Below are positions 34,589 through 43,351 of a DNA stretch of 64,000 nt, in pieces (the first letter of the stretch is position 1; each line of letters opens with the position of its first letter). The stretch is taken from positions 171,874 to 235,873 of the forward strand of contig NZ_BNCD01000015.1 of assembly GCF_014656295.1 (NCBI RefSeq), given 5' to 3'. The notes beneath the pieces were generated by a model. It worked only from the letters and a program-made list of their open reading frames with translations. It searched no databases and had not been told where the DNA came from. A program made the position numbers and the translations under genes. The stretch comes from Streptomyces sulfonofaciens (lineage in GTDB: Bacteria > Actinomycetota > Actinomycetes > Streptomycetales > Streptomycetaceae).

Positions 34589-35722
34589 ATGACTGCACGC
34601 GGCTGGTTCCTGTTCGCCCTGCTGGGCGTCCTCTGGGGCGTCCCCTATCTGATGATCAAGGTGGCGGTCGACGGGGTGTCCCCGGCGGGCGTCGTCTTCT
34701 CCCGCTGCGCGCTCGGCGCCGTACTGCTGCTGCCTTTCGCCCTCCGGCAGGGCGGGCTGGTCCGGGTGGTGCGCGCCCACTGGCGCCCGATGACGGCGTT
34801 CGCCTGCACCGAGATCATCGGCCCCTGGTGGACGCTGACCGATGCGGAACGCCGGCTCTCCAGCTCCACCGCAGGGCTGCTGATCGCCGCCGTGCCGATC
34901 CTCGGCGTCGTCCTGGCCCGCGCGTTCGGCGAGCGCGAGCACCTCGACGCCCGCCGCCGCGCCGGCCTGGGCCTGGGCGTGGCGGGCGTCGCTGTACTGA
35001 CCGCTCCCCACCTCACCGGCGCCGACGCCCGCTCCCTCGTCGAAGTGCTGCTCACCGTGGTCGGCTACGCCATCGCGCCGCTGATCGTCGCCCGCCACCT
35101 CCGACCGGTGCCGACGCTCCAGCTCATCGCGCCCTGTCTGACCCTGGCGGCCCTCGTCTACGCTCCCGCCGCACTCGCCGACCACCCGGCGAGCGCTCCC
35201 GCCCCGCAGGTGTGGGCCTCGCTCGTGGGCCTCGGCGTCATCTGCACCGCACTGGCCTTCGTCGGCTTCCTTGAACTGATACGCGAGGCGGGGCCGACCC
35301 GCGCGGTGGTCATCACCTACGTCAACCCGGCCGTGGCCGTCGCCGCGGGCGTCACCCTCCTCGACGAGCCGCTCACCGCGGGCGTCCTCGCCGCCTTCGC
35401 CCTCATCCTGCTGGGCTCCTTCCTGGCCACCGCCGCGCCGCGCAAGACCGGCGCGGCAGCCGGGCCCGGCCGTACCCGCCCGGACGGCCCTGCCCGCCCG
35501 GGCGATCCGGCAGCCCCGCCCGGCGCCGCCGAGGCCGGGGCCGCACCGGCCGGGGCGCTCGCGGCGGGCACCGCGGCACCGCAGGCCGGCCAGGTCGTAC
35601 CGGCGCGGCGGGTACCATGGTCAGCACGGCAGACGAGCCGGGCGGACGGCCGCGTGGAGTCCTCCCCCACCGGGGAGCTCCCCGAGGAACGTCCGGGCTC
35701 CACTGGGCAGGGTGGTGGCTAA
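34589..35722 (+). CDS. EamA/DMT-family transporter (3' end runs into rnpB)
   Basis: 377 residues from ATG 34589. Two EamA repeats give about ten helices (FLFALLGVLWGVPYLMIKVA, SRCALGAVLLLPFALR, VGYAIAPLIVARHL, SLVGLGVICTALAFVGFLEL, VVITYVNPAVAVAAGVTLLD and LAAFALILLGSFLATAAP). The fold is complete near residue 293. The remaining 84 residues are low-complexity, and the last 30 or so are encoded inside the RNase P RNA gene. The family exports small metabolites or amino acids. The original stop has probably been lost or lies upstream in close relatives. Confidence 0.85.
   Translation: MTARGWFLFALLGVLWGVPYLMIKVAVDGVSPAGVVFSRCALGAVLLLPFALRQGGLVRVVRAHWRPMTAFACTEIIGPWWTLTDAERRLSSSTAGLLIAAVPILGVVLARAFGEREHLDARRRAGLGLGVAGVAVLTAPHLTGADARSLVEVLLTVVGYAIAPLIVARHLRPVPTLQLIAPCLTLAALVYAPAALADHPASAPAPQVWASLVGLGVICTALAFVGFLELIREAGPTRAVVITYVNPAVAVAAGVTLLDEPLTAGVLAAFALILLGSFLATAAPRKTGAAAGPGRTRPDGPARPGDPAAPPGAAEAGAAPAGALAAGTAAPQAGQVVPARRVPWSARQTSRADGRVESSPTGELPEERPGSTGQGGG
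35613..35618 (+). promoter_or_regulatory. -10 element (TACCAT) of rnpB
   Basis: TACCAT fits TANNNT and lies about 9 bases before the 5' end of RNase P RNA. It sits inside the 3' part of the EamA reading frame. No clear -35 hexamer is seen. Confidence 0.5.
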
Positions 35723-36046
35723 CGACCACCCGGGGTGACCCGCGGGACAGTGCCACAGAAAACAGACCGCCGGGGACCTCGGTCCCCGGTAAGGGTGAAA
35801 CGGTGGTGTAAGAGACCACCAGCGCCTGGGGTGACCCAGGCGGCTAGGTAAACCCCACCCGGAGCAAGGTCAAGAGGGGCCGCCTGAGAAGGCGGCCCTG
35901 CGCGGACGATCGAGGGCGGCCCGCCCGAGTCCGCGGGTAGACCGCTGGAGGCCGGTGGCAACACCGGTCCTAGATGGATGGCCGTCGCCCCGACGACCGC
36001 GAGGTTCCGGGGCACAGAACCCGGCGTACAGCCCGACTCGTCTGCC
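35628..36046 (+). ncRNA. rnpB: RNase P RNA, bacterial class A
   Basis: About 419 nt. The ends are set by the P1 helix GGCAGACGAG (35628-35637) pairing with CTCGTCTGCC (36037-36046). Universal core elements occur in order: GAGGAACGTCCGGGCTCC, ACAGTGCCACAGAAAACAG, GGTAAGGGTGAAACGGTGG with GTAAGAGACCACC, and TAGGTAAACCCCACCCGGAG then CTAGATGGATGGCCGTC near the 3' end with ACAGAACCCGGCGTACAG. It is the catalytic RNA that matures tRNA 5' ends. A perfect hairpin follows directly. The 5' 95 nt overlap the end of the EamA reading frame. Confidence 0.97.
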
Positions 36047-36090
36047 AAGTGGGCCCTGACCAGGGCGAAAGTCCCGGTCAGGGCCCACTT
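36047..36090 (+). terminator. rnpB terminator, 15-bp stem
   Basis: AAGTGGGCCCTGACC and GGTCAGGGCCCACTT pair perfectly around a 14-base loop, directly after the P1 helix of RNase P RNA. There is no T-tract, as is usual in streptomycetes. Confidence 0.88.
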
Positions 36091-36336
36091 GCGCTGCGCG
36101 GCTCCCCCCGGGCTCGGCTTGCGGGGCCGGGCGGGGGAGCAGCCCTGCCGGGGAGCGGACGGGCCCGGCGGGATGGAAGGGCCCGGCGGCAACGGAAGGG
36201 CCGGGCGGTACGCGCACGGCAGGAATGGCCACACAGCGCGTTATTTCCTGGTTTGTAGCAGTATGGAGATGTGGGCCCGTTTCGCGCGGCTCAGCCGGGC
36301 GGCGGACCTCCGAACCCTGGAGGAAGCGAGACGGCG

Positions 36337-38832
36337 ATGGAACGGCGGCGCACCCCCGACCTCGAACCGGGGGTGCATGGCGACGTTTTCGACGAGGCGC
36401 GTACGGCCAGGGCGAACATCGACGAGCACGGCGCCGTGCTGGAGTGGAACGAGGGCGCACGGAGGCTGCTGGGCTACCGGCCCGACGAGATCGTCGGCAA
36501 GCCCGTCGCCCGCCTGCTCGACGAGGACGCTCCCGACCGGACGCTGCGCGAGATCCTGGCCCTGCCGAGGTGGCACGGCACGGTCCCGCTGCGGCACCGG
36601 GACGGCCACCGGGTGGAGGTCTGGGTGCTGGCCCACCACCGGATGGACGGGGACAAGGGCCTCGACTGGTTCCTGGTCTCCCCGCTCACGGGTGCGGCCA
36701 CCTCCCCGGAGGACGCGGCGCTCGCGGCGCGGAGCTTCGAGCAGTCGCCTTCCTGCGCGACGGCGGTGTTCGACATGCGCCTGCGCCAGCGCCGGGCCAA
36801 CGGGAGCATGCGCCGCGCCGCGGACCTCACCGACGACCAGATGCGCGGTCTGCGGCTCTCGGAGATCTGGGACCTCCCGGGGGCCGACAAGATCGAGCGG
36901 GCCATGGTCCGGCTGCTGCGGACCGGCGAGCCGCAGTTCGTGGAGAACTACCTGCGGGTGGTCGGCGAGACCCGGGAGCACTCCTGGTCGAACTACCTCT
37001 ACCCGCTGCGGGACGAGGACGGCGCCCTGTGCGGCGTGGGGCTGACGGCGCACGACACGACCGAGCAGTACTGGGCGCGCAAACGGTTGCAGCTTCTCAA
37101 CGACGCCAACGAGCGTATCGGCAGCACCCTCGACGTGGCCCGCACGGCCGGGGAGCTGGCGGACGTGGCCGTGCCGGAGTTCGCCGACTTCGCCATCGTG
37201 GACCTGCTCCCCGACACCGATTCCGCCACCGACTCCGACGCCGGCGCGACGGACCCGGGGGCGGGGTCGACGGCCCCCGCGGGGTCCGTCGGCGGCGGAC
37301 CGGTGCGGCTGCGCCGCGTCGCCCAGCAGTCGGTGTTCCCGGGCACCCCCGAGGCGGTCGTCCCCCTCGGCGACGTGGACGCCTTCGCCGCCGACTCCCT
37401 GATCGCGGAGTGCCTGGCCACGGAGGAGGCGGTGCTGCGCGCGCACTACGACCCGAAGGACACCGACTGGTCGGTGGGCCACCCGAGCCGGGAGGCGGCG
37501 GTGCGCGCCTTCGGCGTCCACTCCATCATGGCGGTGCCGCTGCGCGCGCGGGGCGCCATGCTGGGAGTGGCCATCTTCCTCCGCCACCAGTGGACCGAGT
37601 CCTTCAGCGAGGACGACCTCCTGCTCGCCGAGGAGATCACCGACCGGGCCGCGGTCTCCATCGACAACGCCAGCCGCTACACCCGCGAGCGCAGCACCGC
37701 GGAGGCGCTCCAGCGGAGCCTGCTGCCGCAGCGGCTGCCCCGCAACGCCGCGGTGGAGGTCGCCTCCTGCTACCTTCCCACCGGCGCGCTGGCCGGAGTG
37801 GGCGGCGACTGGTTCGACGTGATCCCGCTGTCCAGCGCCAGAGTCGCCCTGGTCGTCGGCGACGTGGTCGGGCACGGCGTCCAGGCGGCGGCCACCATGG
37901 GGCGGCTGCGCACCGCCGTCCGCACGCTCGCCGACATCGACCTGCCCCCCGACGAACTGCTCACCCACCTCGACGACCTGGTCGTGCACCTCTCGGCGGA
38001 CGACACCGACGGCATGGCCCCCTCGGACCAGGACGCCGAGCTGACCGTGGGGTTCGGCGCCACCTGCCTGTACGCCGTCTACGACCCGGTCTCCCGGGTG
38101 TGCGCGCTGGCCCGCGCCGGCCACCCCATGCCCGCGGTGATCACCCCCGAGGGCAGCGTCGACATCCTCGACGTGCCGGCCGGCCCCCCGCTGGGGCTGG
38201 GTGGTCTGCCGTTCGAGGCCACCGAGGTCACGCTGCCCGAGGGCAGTGTGCTCGCCCTGTACTCCGACGGCCTGATCGAGTCCCGCCAGGAGGACGTCGA
38301 CGAGGGGATCGCCCGGCTGCACAGGGCGCTCGCCCGGCCCGCCGCCCGGCTGGAGGACATCTGCGCCACGGTGGTCGACGCGCTGCCGCCGGAACGCCGT
38401 ACCGACGACATCGCCCTGCTCGTCGCCTGCACCCGCGCGCTCGATGCCGACCACGTCGCCACCTGGGACCTGCCGGCCGATCCGGCCGTCGTCTCCCGGG
38501 CCCGCACCCTGGTGTCCGACAGGCTCGACGCATGGCACCTGACCGAGGTGGCCTTCGTGACCGAACTGCTGGTGAGCGAACTCGTCACCAACGCGATCCG
38601 GCACGCCGACGCCCCCATCCAACTACGGCTGATCCTCGACCGGCACCTCATCTGCGAGGTCTCCGACGCCAGCAGCACCGCGCCCCACCTGCGCCGCGCA
38701 CGCACCTACGACGAGGGCGGCCGGGGCCTGCTCCTCGTGGCGCAACTGACCCGCGGCTGGGGGACGCGCCACACCGGTACCGGCAAGACCATCTGGGCCG
38801 AGCAGACCCTGGAGGCGCGGCCCGGCTCCTGA
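36337..38832 (+). CDS. PAS-PAS-GAF-SpoIIE phosphatase with C-terminal anti-sigma-type ATPase domain
   Basis: 831 residues from ATG 36337, with GGAGGAAG 10 bases upstream. Domains in order: PAS (about 15-110, VLEWNEGARRLLGYRPDEIV), a second PAS-like unit (135-250), GAF (255-445), PP2C-type SpoIIE (455-680, with metal sites VGGDWFDV, VVGDVVGHGVQAAA, LYSDGLIESR and RTDDIALL) and HATPase_c_2 (700-825, LLVSELVTNAIRHAD, EGGRGLLLVAQLT). Such proteins sense a signal and dephosphorylate an anti-sigma-factor antagonist, while the ATPase domain may phosphorylate or bind it. It is monocistronic. The sigma factor it serves is not in the window. Confidence 0.93.
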   Translation: MERRRTPDLEPGVHGDVFDEARTARANIDEHGAVLEWNEGARRLLGYRPDEIVGKPVARLLDEDAPDRTLREILALPRWHGTVPLRHRDGHRVEVWVLAHHRMDGDKGLDWFLVSPLTGAATSPEDAALAARSFEQSPSCATAVFDMRLRQRRANGSMRRAADLTDDQMRGLRLSEIWDLPGADKIERAMVRLLRTGEPQFVENYLRVVGETREHSWSNYLYPLRDEDGALCGVGLTAHDTTEQYWARKRLQLLNDANERIGSTLDVARTAGELADVAVPEFADFAIVDLLPDTDSATDSDAGATDPGAGSTAPAGSVGGGPVRLRRVAQQSVFPGTPEAVVPLGDVDAFAADSLIAECLATEEAVLRAHYDPKDTDWSVGHPSREAAVRAFGVHSIMAVPLRARGAMLGVAIFLRHQWTESFSEDDLLLAEEITDRAAVSIDNASRYTRERSTAEALQRSLLPQRLPRNAAVEVASCYLPTGALAGVGGDWFDVIPLSSARVALVVGDVVGHGVQAAATMGRLRTAVRTLADIDLPPDELLTHLDDLVVHLSADDTDGMAPSDQDAELTVGFGATCLYAVYDPVSRVCALARAGHPMPAVITPEGSVDILDVPAGPPLGLGGLPFEATEVTLPEGSVLALYSDGLIESRQEDVDEGIARLHRALARPAARLEDICATVVDALPPERRTDDIALLVACTRALDADHVATWDLPADPAVVSRARTLVSDRLDAWHLTEVAFVTELLVSELVTNAIRHADAPIQLRLILDRHLICEVSDASSTAPHLRRARTYDEGGRGLLLVAQLTRGWGTRHTGTGKTIWAEQTLEARPGS

Positions 38833-38963
38833 CGGCGGCCCCGGCGCCCGGCCATGCGCGAGGGCTCATCGGGCTTCCGGCGTGTGCGGCGCGGCGGCCG
38901 GCGCGGCGTCCGCCGCCGGGGTGCGAGCCACCGGTCGCGCCCAGCGAAGGACGCCCCGCCTCC

Positions 38964-40019
38964 TCAGAGCTTCACCAGCACCTTGCCGACATGGGCCGCG
39001 CTGTCCGTGTACAGGTCCCGGTAGGCGGTCGGGATGCGGTCGAAGCCGTGGTGGACGGTCTGGTGGTGGACGATCTCGCCGCGCCGGACCATGCCGCCCA
39101 GCTCGGTGTGCAGGGCCGTCCAGTTCGGCTCGGTGAACCATTCGAGGGAGAAGACGCCGCGGATGGTGGTGCGGGGGAACATGATGTACGGCAGGAGGCG
39201 CGGGCCCGTGGTGTCGCGGCCGACCTGGCTCGCCCACTGCCAGCACACCGCGACCTGGCTGTCGACGTTGAGCCTGGTGAACACGGCGTCGGTGAGGGCG
39301 CCGCCGAGGCTGTCGAAGTACCGGTCGACTCCGTTCGGGGTGGCCTTCCGGACGGCGTCCGCCACCCGGTCGGCGTCGTCGCCGTGCTTGTAGGCGAGGA
39401 CGGTGTCGAAGCCGAGTTCCTCCAGGAGGCGCGCCTTGCGCGGTGAGCTGGTGGTGCCGACGACGCGGGCACCGGCCCGGCGGGCCAACTGTCCCACCAG
39501 GGAGCCGACCGAGCCCGAAGCGCCGCTGACCACGACCGTCTGACCGGAGCTGATGGTCATGAACTTCGTCAGCGTGCCCCAGGCCGTCATGCCGGGCCCG
39601 CCCATGATGCCCAGGGCGGTGGAGAGCGGCAGCACGTCGTCGTAGTGCCGCGGATCGAGCCTGCGGTAGGCGGGGAAGACCATCGGGAAGGCCCCCGTCT
39701 GCCAGGGCCTCGACCGGCCGTCGCTGACGACGTGGCTGCGCCAGCCGCCGAATCCCTGGACCAGGTCGCCCACGGCGAACGCGGCCCGCGGCCCGGCCTG
39801 GAGCACCTCCATGATCGAGTCGGCGCCCATGTGGTCTCCGAGGGGGGTGTCCAGGGCGATGCCGTGCAGGTAGGGGTCGACGGAGACGTACCGGGTCCTG
39901 AGCAGCATCTCGTCGTCCCCCAGAACGACGTCGACGTCCTCCACCACCTTCCGGTACATCCGGTCGACGTCCGGCACGCCGGGGACGTGCTCGCGCACCA
40001 CCCATTTCGAGATCTCCAC
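38964..40019 (-). CDS. NADP-dependent MDR-family oxidoreductase (PTGR/LTB4DH-like)
   Basis: 351 residues from GTG 40019 with GAGGAG 5 bases upstream. It belongs to the zinc-free medium-chain group: VSVDPYLHGIALDTPLGDHM, GIMGGPGMTAWGTLTKF, VVVSGASGSVGSLVGQLARR (nucleotide site), VVGTTSSPRKARLLEELGFD, VDRYFDSLGGALTDAVF and the C-terminal SAAHVGKVLVKL. These enzymes reduce alkenals, enones and similar double bonds. It is divergent from the P450 gene across a 425-base gap with a palindrome, so it may act on the same metabolite. Confidence 0.9.
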   Translation of the reverse strand: MEISKWVVREHVPGVPDVDRMYRKVVEDVDVVLGDDEMLLRTRYVSVDPYLHGIALDTPLGDHMGADSIMEVLQAGPRAAFAVGDLVQGFGGWRSHVVSDGRSRPWQTGAFPMVFPAYRRLDPRHYDDVLPLSTALGIMGGPGMTAWGTLTKFMTISSGQTVVVSGASGSVGSLVGQLARRAGARVVGTTSSPRKARLLEELGFDTVLAYKHGDDADRVADAVRKATPNGVDRYFDSLGGALTDAVFTRLNVDSQVAVCWQWASQVGRDTTGPRLLPYIMFPRTTIRGVFSLEWFTEPNWTALHTELGGMVRRGEIVHHQTVHHGFDRIPTAYRDLYTDSAAHVGKVLVKL

Positions 40020-40444
40020 GAGAGCTCCTCACCTGGTCGCGTCGGTGCCGGGAGCGCGCCGATCGGTGGTCCGACGCGGTGGCCGGCGTGGGAGCCCTGC
40101 GCGGCGGGCCGCCGCGACGGCTGCGGCCACCGGGGCCTTCTGTCCGGTCTTTCGCGGATCGGACAGGGGCGGATCCGATGCGGCGGCGCATGGCGAAGAT
40201 GTGGGCGGGACCGGTCTCCGCGTCCCGGAACACGGCGGGTCAGACATCCAGCAGTGTAGCCGACAATTCACCTGTGAATAGCAGAAGTTAGTATTCAGCG
40301 GGCATTACGGCGTCCGGTCGACCCCGCTCCAGCAGCGGGGTCGCGTGCACGGTCGTGCACGCGAGCACGGCCGTGCATGCGGGCACGGGCCGTCGCTGCG
40401 GGCGGAGGCCCCGGCGGCGCCGTGGTGGCGGGCCTGGAGGTGCC
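40020..40444. other. 425-base divergent promoter region (oxidoreductase / P450)
   Basis: No supported gene. It contains the ATTCAC/GTGAAT palindrome at 40266 within the only AT-rich stretch (about 40245-40300), where promoters are expected. Confidence 0.45.
40266..40279. promoter_or_regulatory. operator candidate ATTCAC-CT-GTGAAT
   Basis: Perfect 6-bp arms around CT between the divergent oxidoreductase (start 40019) and P450 (start 40445) genes. No regulator gene is adjacent. The nearest are the XRE and TetR genes at 42402 and 45648. Confidence 0.5.
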
Positions 40445-41695
40445 ATGTCTCTCGTCAGCGATCCGGACGGCTCCCGCGACGACGGGGAGCCGGGCGGCCC
40501 CCGGGGCGACGCCGCTCCGGACGGCCCCCGGGCCGGTGCTCTGCCGCCGCTGCACCGGCTGGAGTTCGCGGCGGCGGCCCGGCCCCGTCCCGTCAGCCGT
40601 CCCGACGGCGGGACGGCCTGGCTGGTGACGCGGTACAAGGACGTCCGGCAGGTGCTGACGGACCCGCGCTTCAGCCGCGCGCAGTTGTACACCGAGGACG
40701 CCCCGCGGACGAGCGGCACTCCCAACGTGGCCGACACGCCCGAGTCCATGTTCAACCAGGACGGCCCGGACCACCTGCGCCTGCGCCGTACCGTGCAACA
40801 GGCGTTCACACCACGGGCCGTCGGGCGCTGGCGGCCCTGGGTGGCCTCGGTGGTGGAGCGGTTGCTCGACGACCTGGTGGACACGGGGGCGCCCGCGGAC
40901 CTGGTCGCCTCGTTCACGCGTCCGCTGCCGTTCGCGGTGATCAGTACTCTGATGGGCCTGGAGGGGCTGGAACCGGCGCGGCTGCGCCACTGGGCCTCCT
41001 ACGCGTTCGCCGACGGCTCCGACTCCCGAAAGGACGCGGCCGAGGCCCGGGCCCAGTTCGGGCGGTTCGCGGCCCGACTGCTGGCCGAGCGGCGGCGGGA
41101 GCCCGGGGACGACCTGGTGAGCCGCCTGGTGCGGGCCGCCGACCAGGAGGGCGGCATCCCGGAGGAGCAACTCGTCCAGTTGGTGTGCGGCCTGGCCGCG
41201 GGAGGCAACGACAGCGCGACTGCCGCGATCGGCAACGCCGTGGTGTACCTGCTGAGCGAGCGGCGAACGAGTTGGCCCCGGCTGGCCTGCACCGAGCGGG
41301 CCCGGGTGGCTACCGAGCGGCTGATCCACCGCATCCCGCTGGGCGACGAGGAGAGCGGTACCCGGCGGGCCGTCAGCGATGTGCGGGTCGGGGGCGTGAC
41401 GATTCCCGCGGGCTCCGTCGTCGCGGTGAGTTTCGGCAGCGCCAACCGCGACCCGGAGGTCTTCCCGCCGGAACACCCCGGTGACCTGTTCGCGCCGCTG
41501 GACGCGCCCACCATGGCGTTCGGCGCCGGTCCGCACCACTGCCTGGGGTCCTGGCTGATCCGGATGGAGATGCACCTGTCCCTGGAGCGACTCGCCACCC
41601 GCCTGCCCGGCCTGCGGCTCGCCGAACCGGTCGGGGCGATCGAATGGCACAGGACCACCACGCGCAGCCCGCAGCGCCTGCGGGTGCTCTGGTGA
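40445..41695 (+). CDS. cytochrome P450 with altered ExxR motif
   Basis: 416 residues from ATG 40445 with GGAGGTG 4 bases upstream. Bacterial P450 landmarks: helix C HLRLRRTVQQAFTPRAVGRW, helix I GLAAGGNDSATAAI (in place of AGxDT), VRVGGVTIPAGSVVAVSF then GSANRDPEVF, and the haem loop FGAGPHHCLGSWL with the axial Cys. The K-helix expected to read EELLRHIP is ERLIHRIP, so the aligned ExxR positions are Arg and His. The ExxR pair stabilises the fold in nearly all P450s. It is lost in the streptomycete CYP157 family. The ferredoxin gene overlaps the stop. Substrate unknown. Confidence 0.9.
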   Translation: MSLVSDPDGSRDDGEPGGPRGDAAPDGPRAGALPPLHRLEFAAAARPRPVSRPDGGTAWLVTRYKDVRQVLTDPRFSRAQLYTEDAPRTSGTPNVADTPESMFNQDGPDHLRLRRTVQQAFTPRAVGRWRPWVASVVERLLDDLVDTGAPADLVASFTRPLPFAVISTLMGLEGLEPARLRHWASYAFADGSDSRKDAAEARAQFGRFAARLLAERRREPGDDLVSRLVRAADQEGGIPEEQLVQLVCGLAAGGNDSATAAIGNAVVYLLSERRTSWPRLACTERARVATERLIHRIPLGDEESGTRRAVSDVRVGGVTIPAGSVVAVSFGSANRDPEVFPPEHPGDLFAPLDAPTMAFGAGPHHCLGSWLIRMEMHLSLERLATRLPGLRLAEPVGAIEWHRTTTRSPQRLRVLW

Positions 41696-41961
41696 GCGGC
41701 GGGCCGCTGCCGGCCGCACTGCGGGCGCGCGTCGACCGGACGCGCTGTGTGGGCGCCGGCATGTGCGCCGGAGTGGCGCCCGAGGAGTTCGAGGTGGACG
41801 GCCACGGGAAGTCACGGCCCCGCCGTCCCGTCGCTCCCGCGTCCGCGGACCTGGTCGAGGCGGTGTCCCTGTGCCCGATGGAGGCGATCGCCGTCTTCGA
41901 CGCGGGCAGCGGCCGACCGGTGCGCCTGTGGGGCGACGAGCGGCCGGTCGAGGGGCCGTAG
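41692..41961 (+). CDS. 3Fe-4S-type ferredoxin
   Basis: 89 residues. GTG 41692 overlaps the P450 stop (GTGA). Cluster ligands are seen in VDRTRCVGAGMCAGVAPEEF (C-x5-C) and SLCPMEAIAVF, with Ala-Gly where a fourth Cys would stand, as in P450-linked [3Fe-4S] ferredoxins. It should deliver electrons to the P450 just upstream. The C-terminal 20 residues after VFDAG are a polar tail. Confidence 0.9.
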   Translation: MSGGPLPAALRARVDRTRCVGAGMCAGVAPEEFEVDGHGKSRPRRPVAPASADLVEAVSLCPMEAIAVFDAGSGRPVRLWGDERPVEGP

Positions 41962-42401
41962 CGCGTCGAGGGCGGCCGAGCGGCCCGGCCGCAGGGCCTT
42001 GACCAGGTCGTTGTCGGGACCGGCGGTGGCGGTCCCGGGCCGGGTGCACGCGCCCGCCCCGGACGGGGTCCGCGGCCGGCGGTCGCTTCCGGGCCCCCGA
42101 GCCGGCGGCATGGGCCGTGCGGCGGGAGCCGGCAGCGGTGATACGGGTGCCCCTGCCGGCGCGCATTACTTCCTCCCGGCAGCCTTCTGCACCATCGTGC
42201 CGGGTGAATTCCCGTGCCGCGCGCATGGGCCGGACTTTCCTCACGTTCGGCGCGGCATGCTTTCCTGGGCACGGGTCGTATGTCAGTCTGCGTATTCCGC
42301 GCGTCGCGATTCTGGTAGCGACGGGGCGTGTTCAATGGACCAGGCACGATGGCGTGGTTCAATTTTGAACTACTGAGGGTTCGTCCGAGACGGAAGAGGG
42401 C
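41962..42401. other. 440-base upstream region of the XRE regulator gene
   Basis: No supported gene. The second half (about 42160-42400) is markedly AT-richer than the genome average and carries the element at 42357-42390. Confidence 0.5.
42357..42390. promoter_or_regulatory. AT-rich palindromic element, copy 1
   Basis: Begins with GTTCAATTTTGAAC (arms GTTCAA/TTGAAC) and continues TACTGAGGGTTCGTCCGAGA. It ends 11 bases before the XRE start codon. A related element at 47349 matches 25 of 34 bases in the same orientation. Confidence 0.65.
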
Positions 42402-43304
42402 ATGGGGGCGAGGAGAGTCCGGAACCCCGCACGCGTAAGAGCGATCATGTTCGAGGCGCGCAGGCAGACCGACGCGGACAACGACCCCGAGCTGCACGAC
42501 CTGCGCAAAAGCTACGGGTTGGGGCCGCGGGGCATCGGCAGCGGCCGACGCGTCAAGTACTACAGCCAGGATGAAATGGGTCTCAAGATCAGAAGACCCA
42601 CCGACCCCCCGAATGCCGATGTGGGCAGACTCTACGCACGCATCGAACGGGGCCGCTTCGCACCCGACGAGGACCGGCTGCGGCGGATAGCCGAGGGCCT
42701 GCGCATGGGGGACCAGCAGTGGCGGGCGCTGTGGGCCGCGATGTACGGCGGGGCGGGGGAGCCCGCGTCGCTCAGGCCCGACACCGGTCTGCACATACCC
42801 GGAATATGGAAGGAGGTTGTGCGGTCCAGCTCGATGGCGGCCTATGTGTCGAACCGCTGCTGGGAAGTCGTGTACTGCAACTCCGTCGCCGAGGACCTGT
42901 TCGGGGCAATGCCGGCGAACATGATGCGCTGGATGCTCGGATTACCTCCCGAGGAGCGCAGCAGGGCGCTCACGCTGCAACGGGAAAGGGACTGGGTGGG
43001 CCCGGCGCTGGCCCAACTGAGCCGTTCCCTGGACGCCTATCCGCATGACCGGACGCTCCGGCAACTCGCCGCGGAGGTCGAAAACCACCCGGAACTCGGT
43101 CCTTTGTACAGGGGTTACCTGGATCCATACGTTCATCCCGACAACACCCACCGTCTTATGGTTCACGCCAGAACGGGAGTCGTGGGTGTGATGCGGGCCG
43201 GCGCAGCGCAACCGCTCGGTTCCCAGGGGGCCCGCGCGCTTTTCATATCGTGGACCCCTCTGTCCCGAATGCGGCAACTACCCGCACCCGACCGGCCTCG
43301 GTAG
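42402..43304 (+). CDS. XRE regulator with MmyB-type ligand domain; TTA codon
   Basis: 300 residues from ATG 42402 with GGAAGAGGG 3 bases upstream. An N-terminal helix-turn-helix region (about 30-105; RRVKYYSQDEMGLKIRRP, RLYARIERGRFAPDEDRLRR) precedes a MmyB-like PAS-type domain (SSSMAAYVSNRCWEVVYCNS, EDLFGAMPANMMRWML, WVGPALAQLSRSLDAYPHD, LGPLYRGYLDPYVHPDNTHR). Homologues act as cluster-situated activators. Codon 181 is TTA (42942-42944), so expression should need the bldA tRNA. Codon use is less GC-biased than in the flanks. The palindromic element directly upstream suggests autoregulation. Confidence 0.87.
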   Translation: MGARRVRNPARVRAIMFEARRQTDADNDPELHDLRKSYGLGPRGIGSGRRVKYYSQDEMGLKIRRPTDPPNADVGRLYARIERGRFAPDEDRLRRIAEGLRMGDQQWRALWAAMYGGAGEPASLRPDTGLHIPGIWKEVVRSSSMAAYVSNRCWEVVYCNSVAEDLFGAMPANMMRWMLGLPPEERSRALTLQRERDWVGPALAQLSRSLDAYPHDRTLRQLAAEVENHPELGPLYRGYLDPYVHPDNTHRLMVHARTGVVGVMRAGAAQPLGSQGARALFISWTPLSRMRQLPAPDRPR

Positions 43305-43351
43305 ATCTGCACCCGTATCCCGCACCGGTGCCACGGCCTCACAATGATTCC

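Noticed and set aside
36091..36336. Small RNA or gene between the rnpB terminator and the SpoIIE-type gene
   Set aside because: Only an AT-rich promoter-like patch near 36235-36265 (TTATTTCCTGGTTTGTAGCA) is seen, with no second structured RNA.
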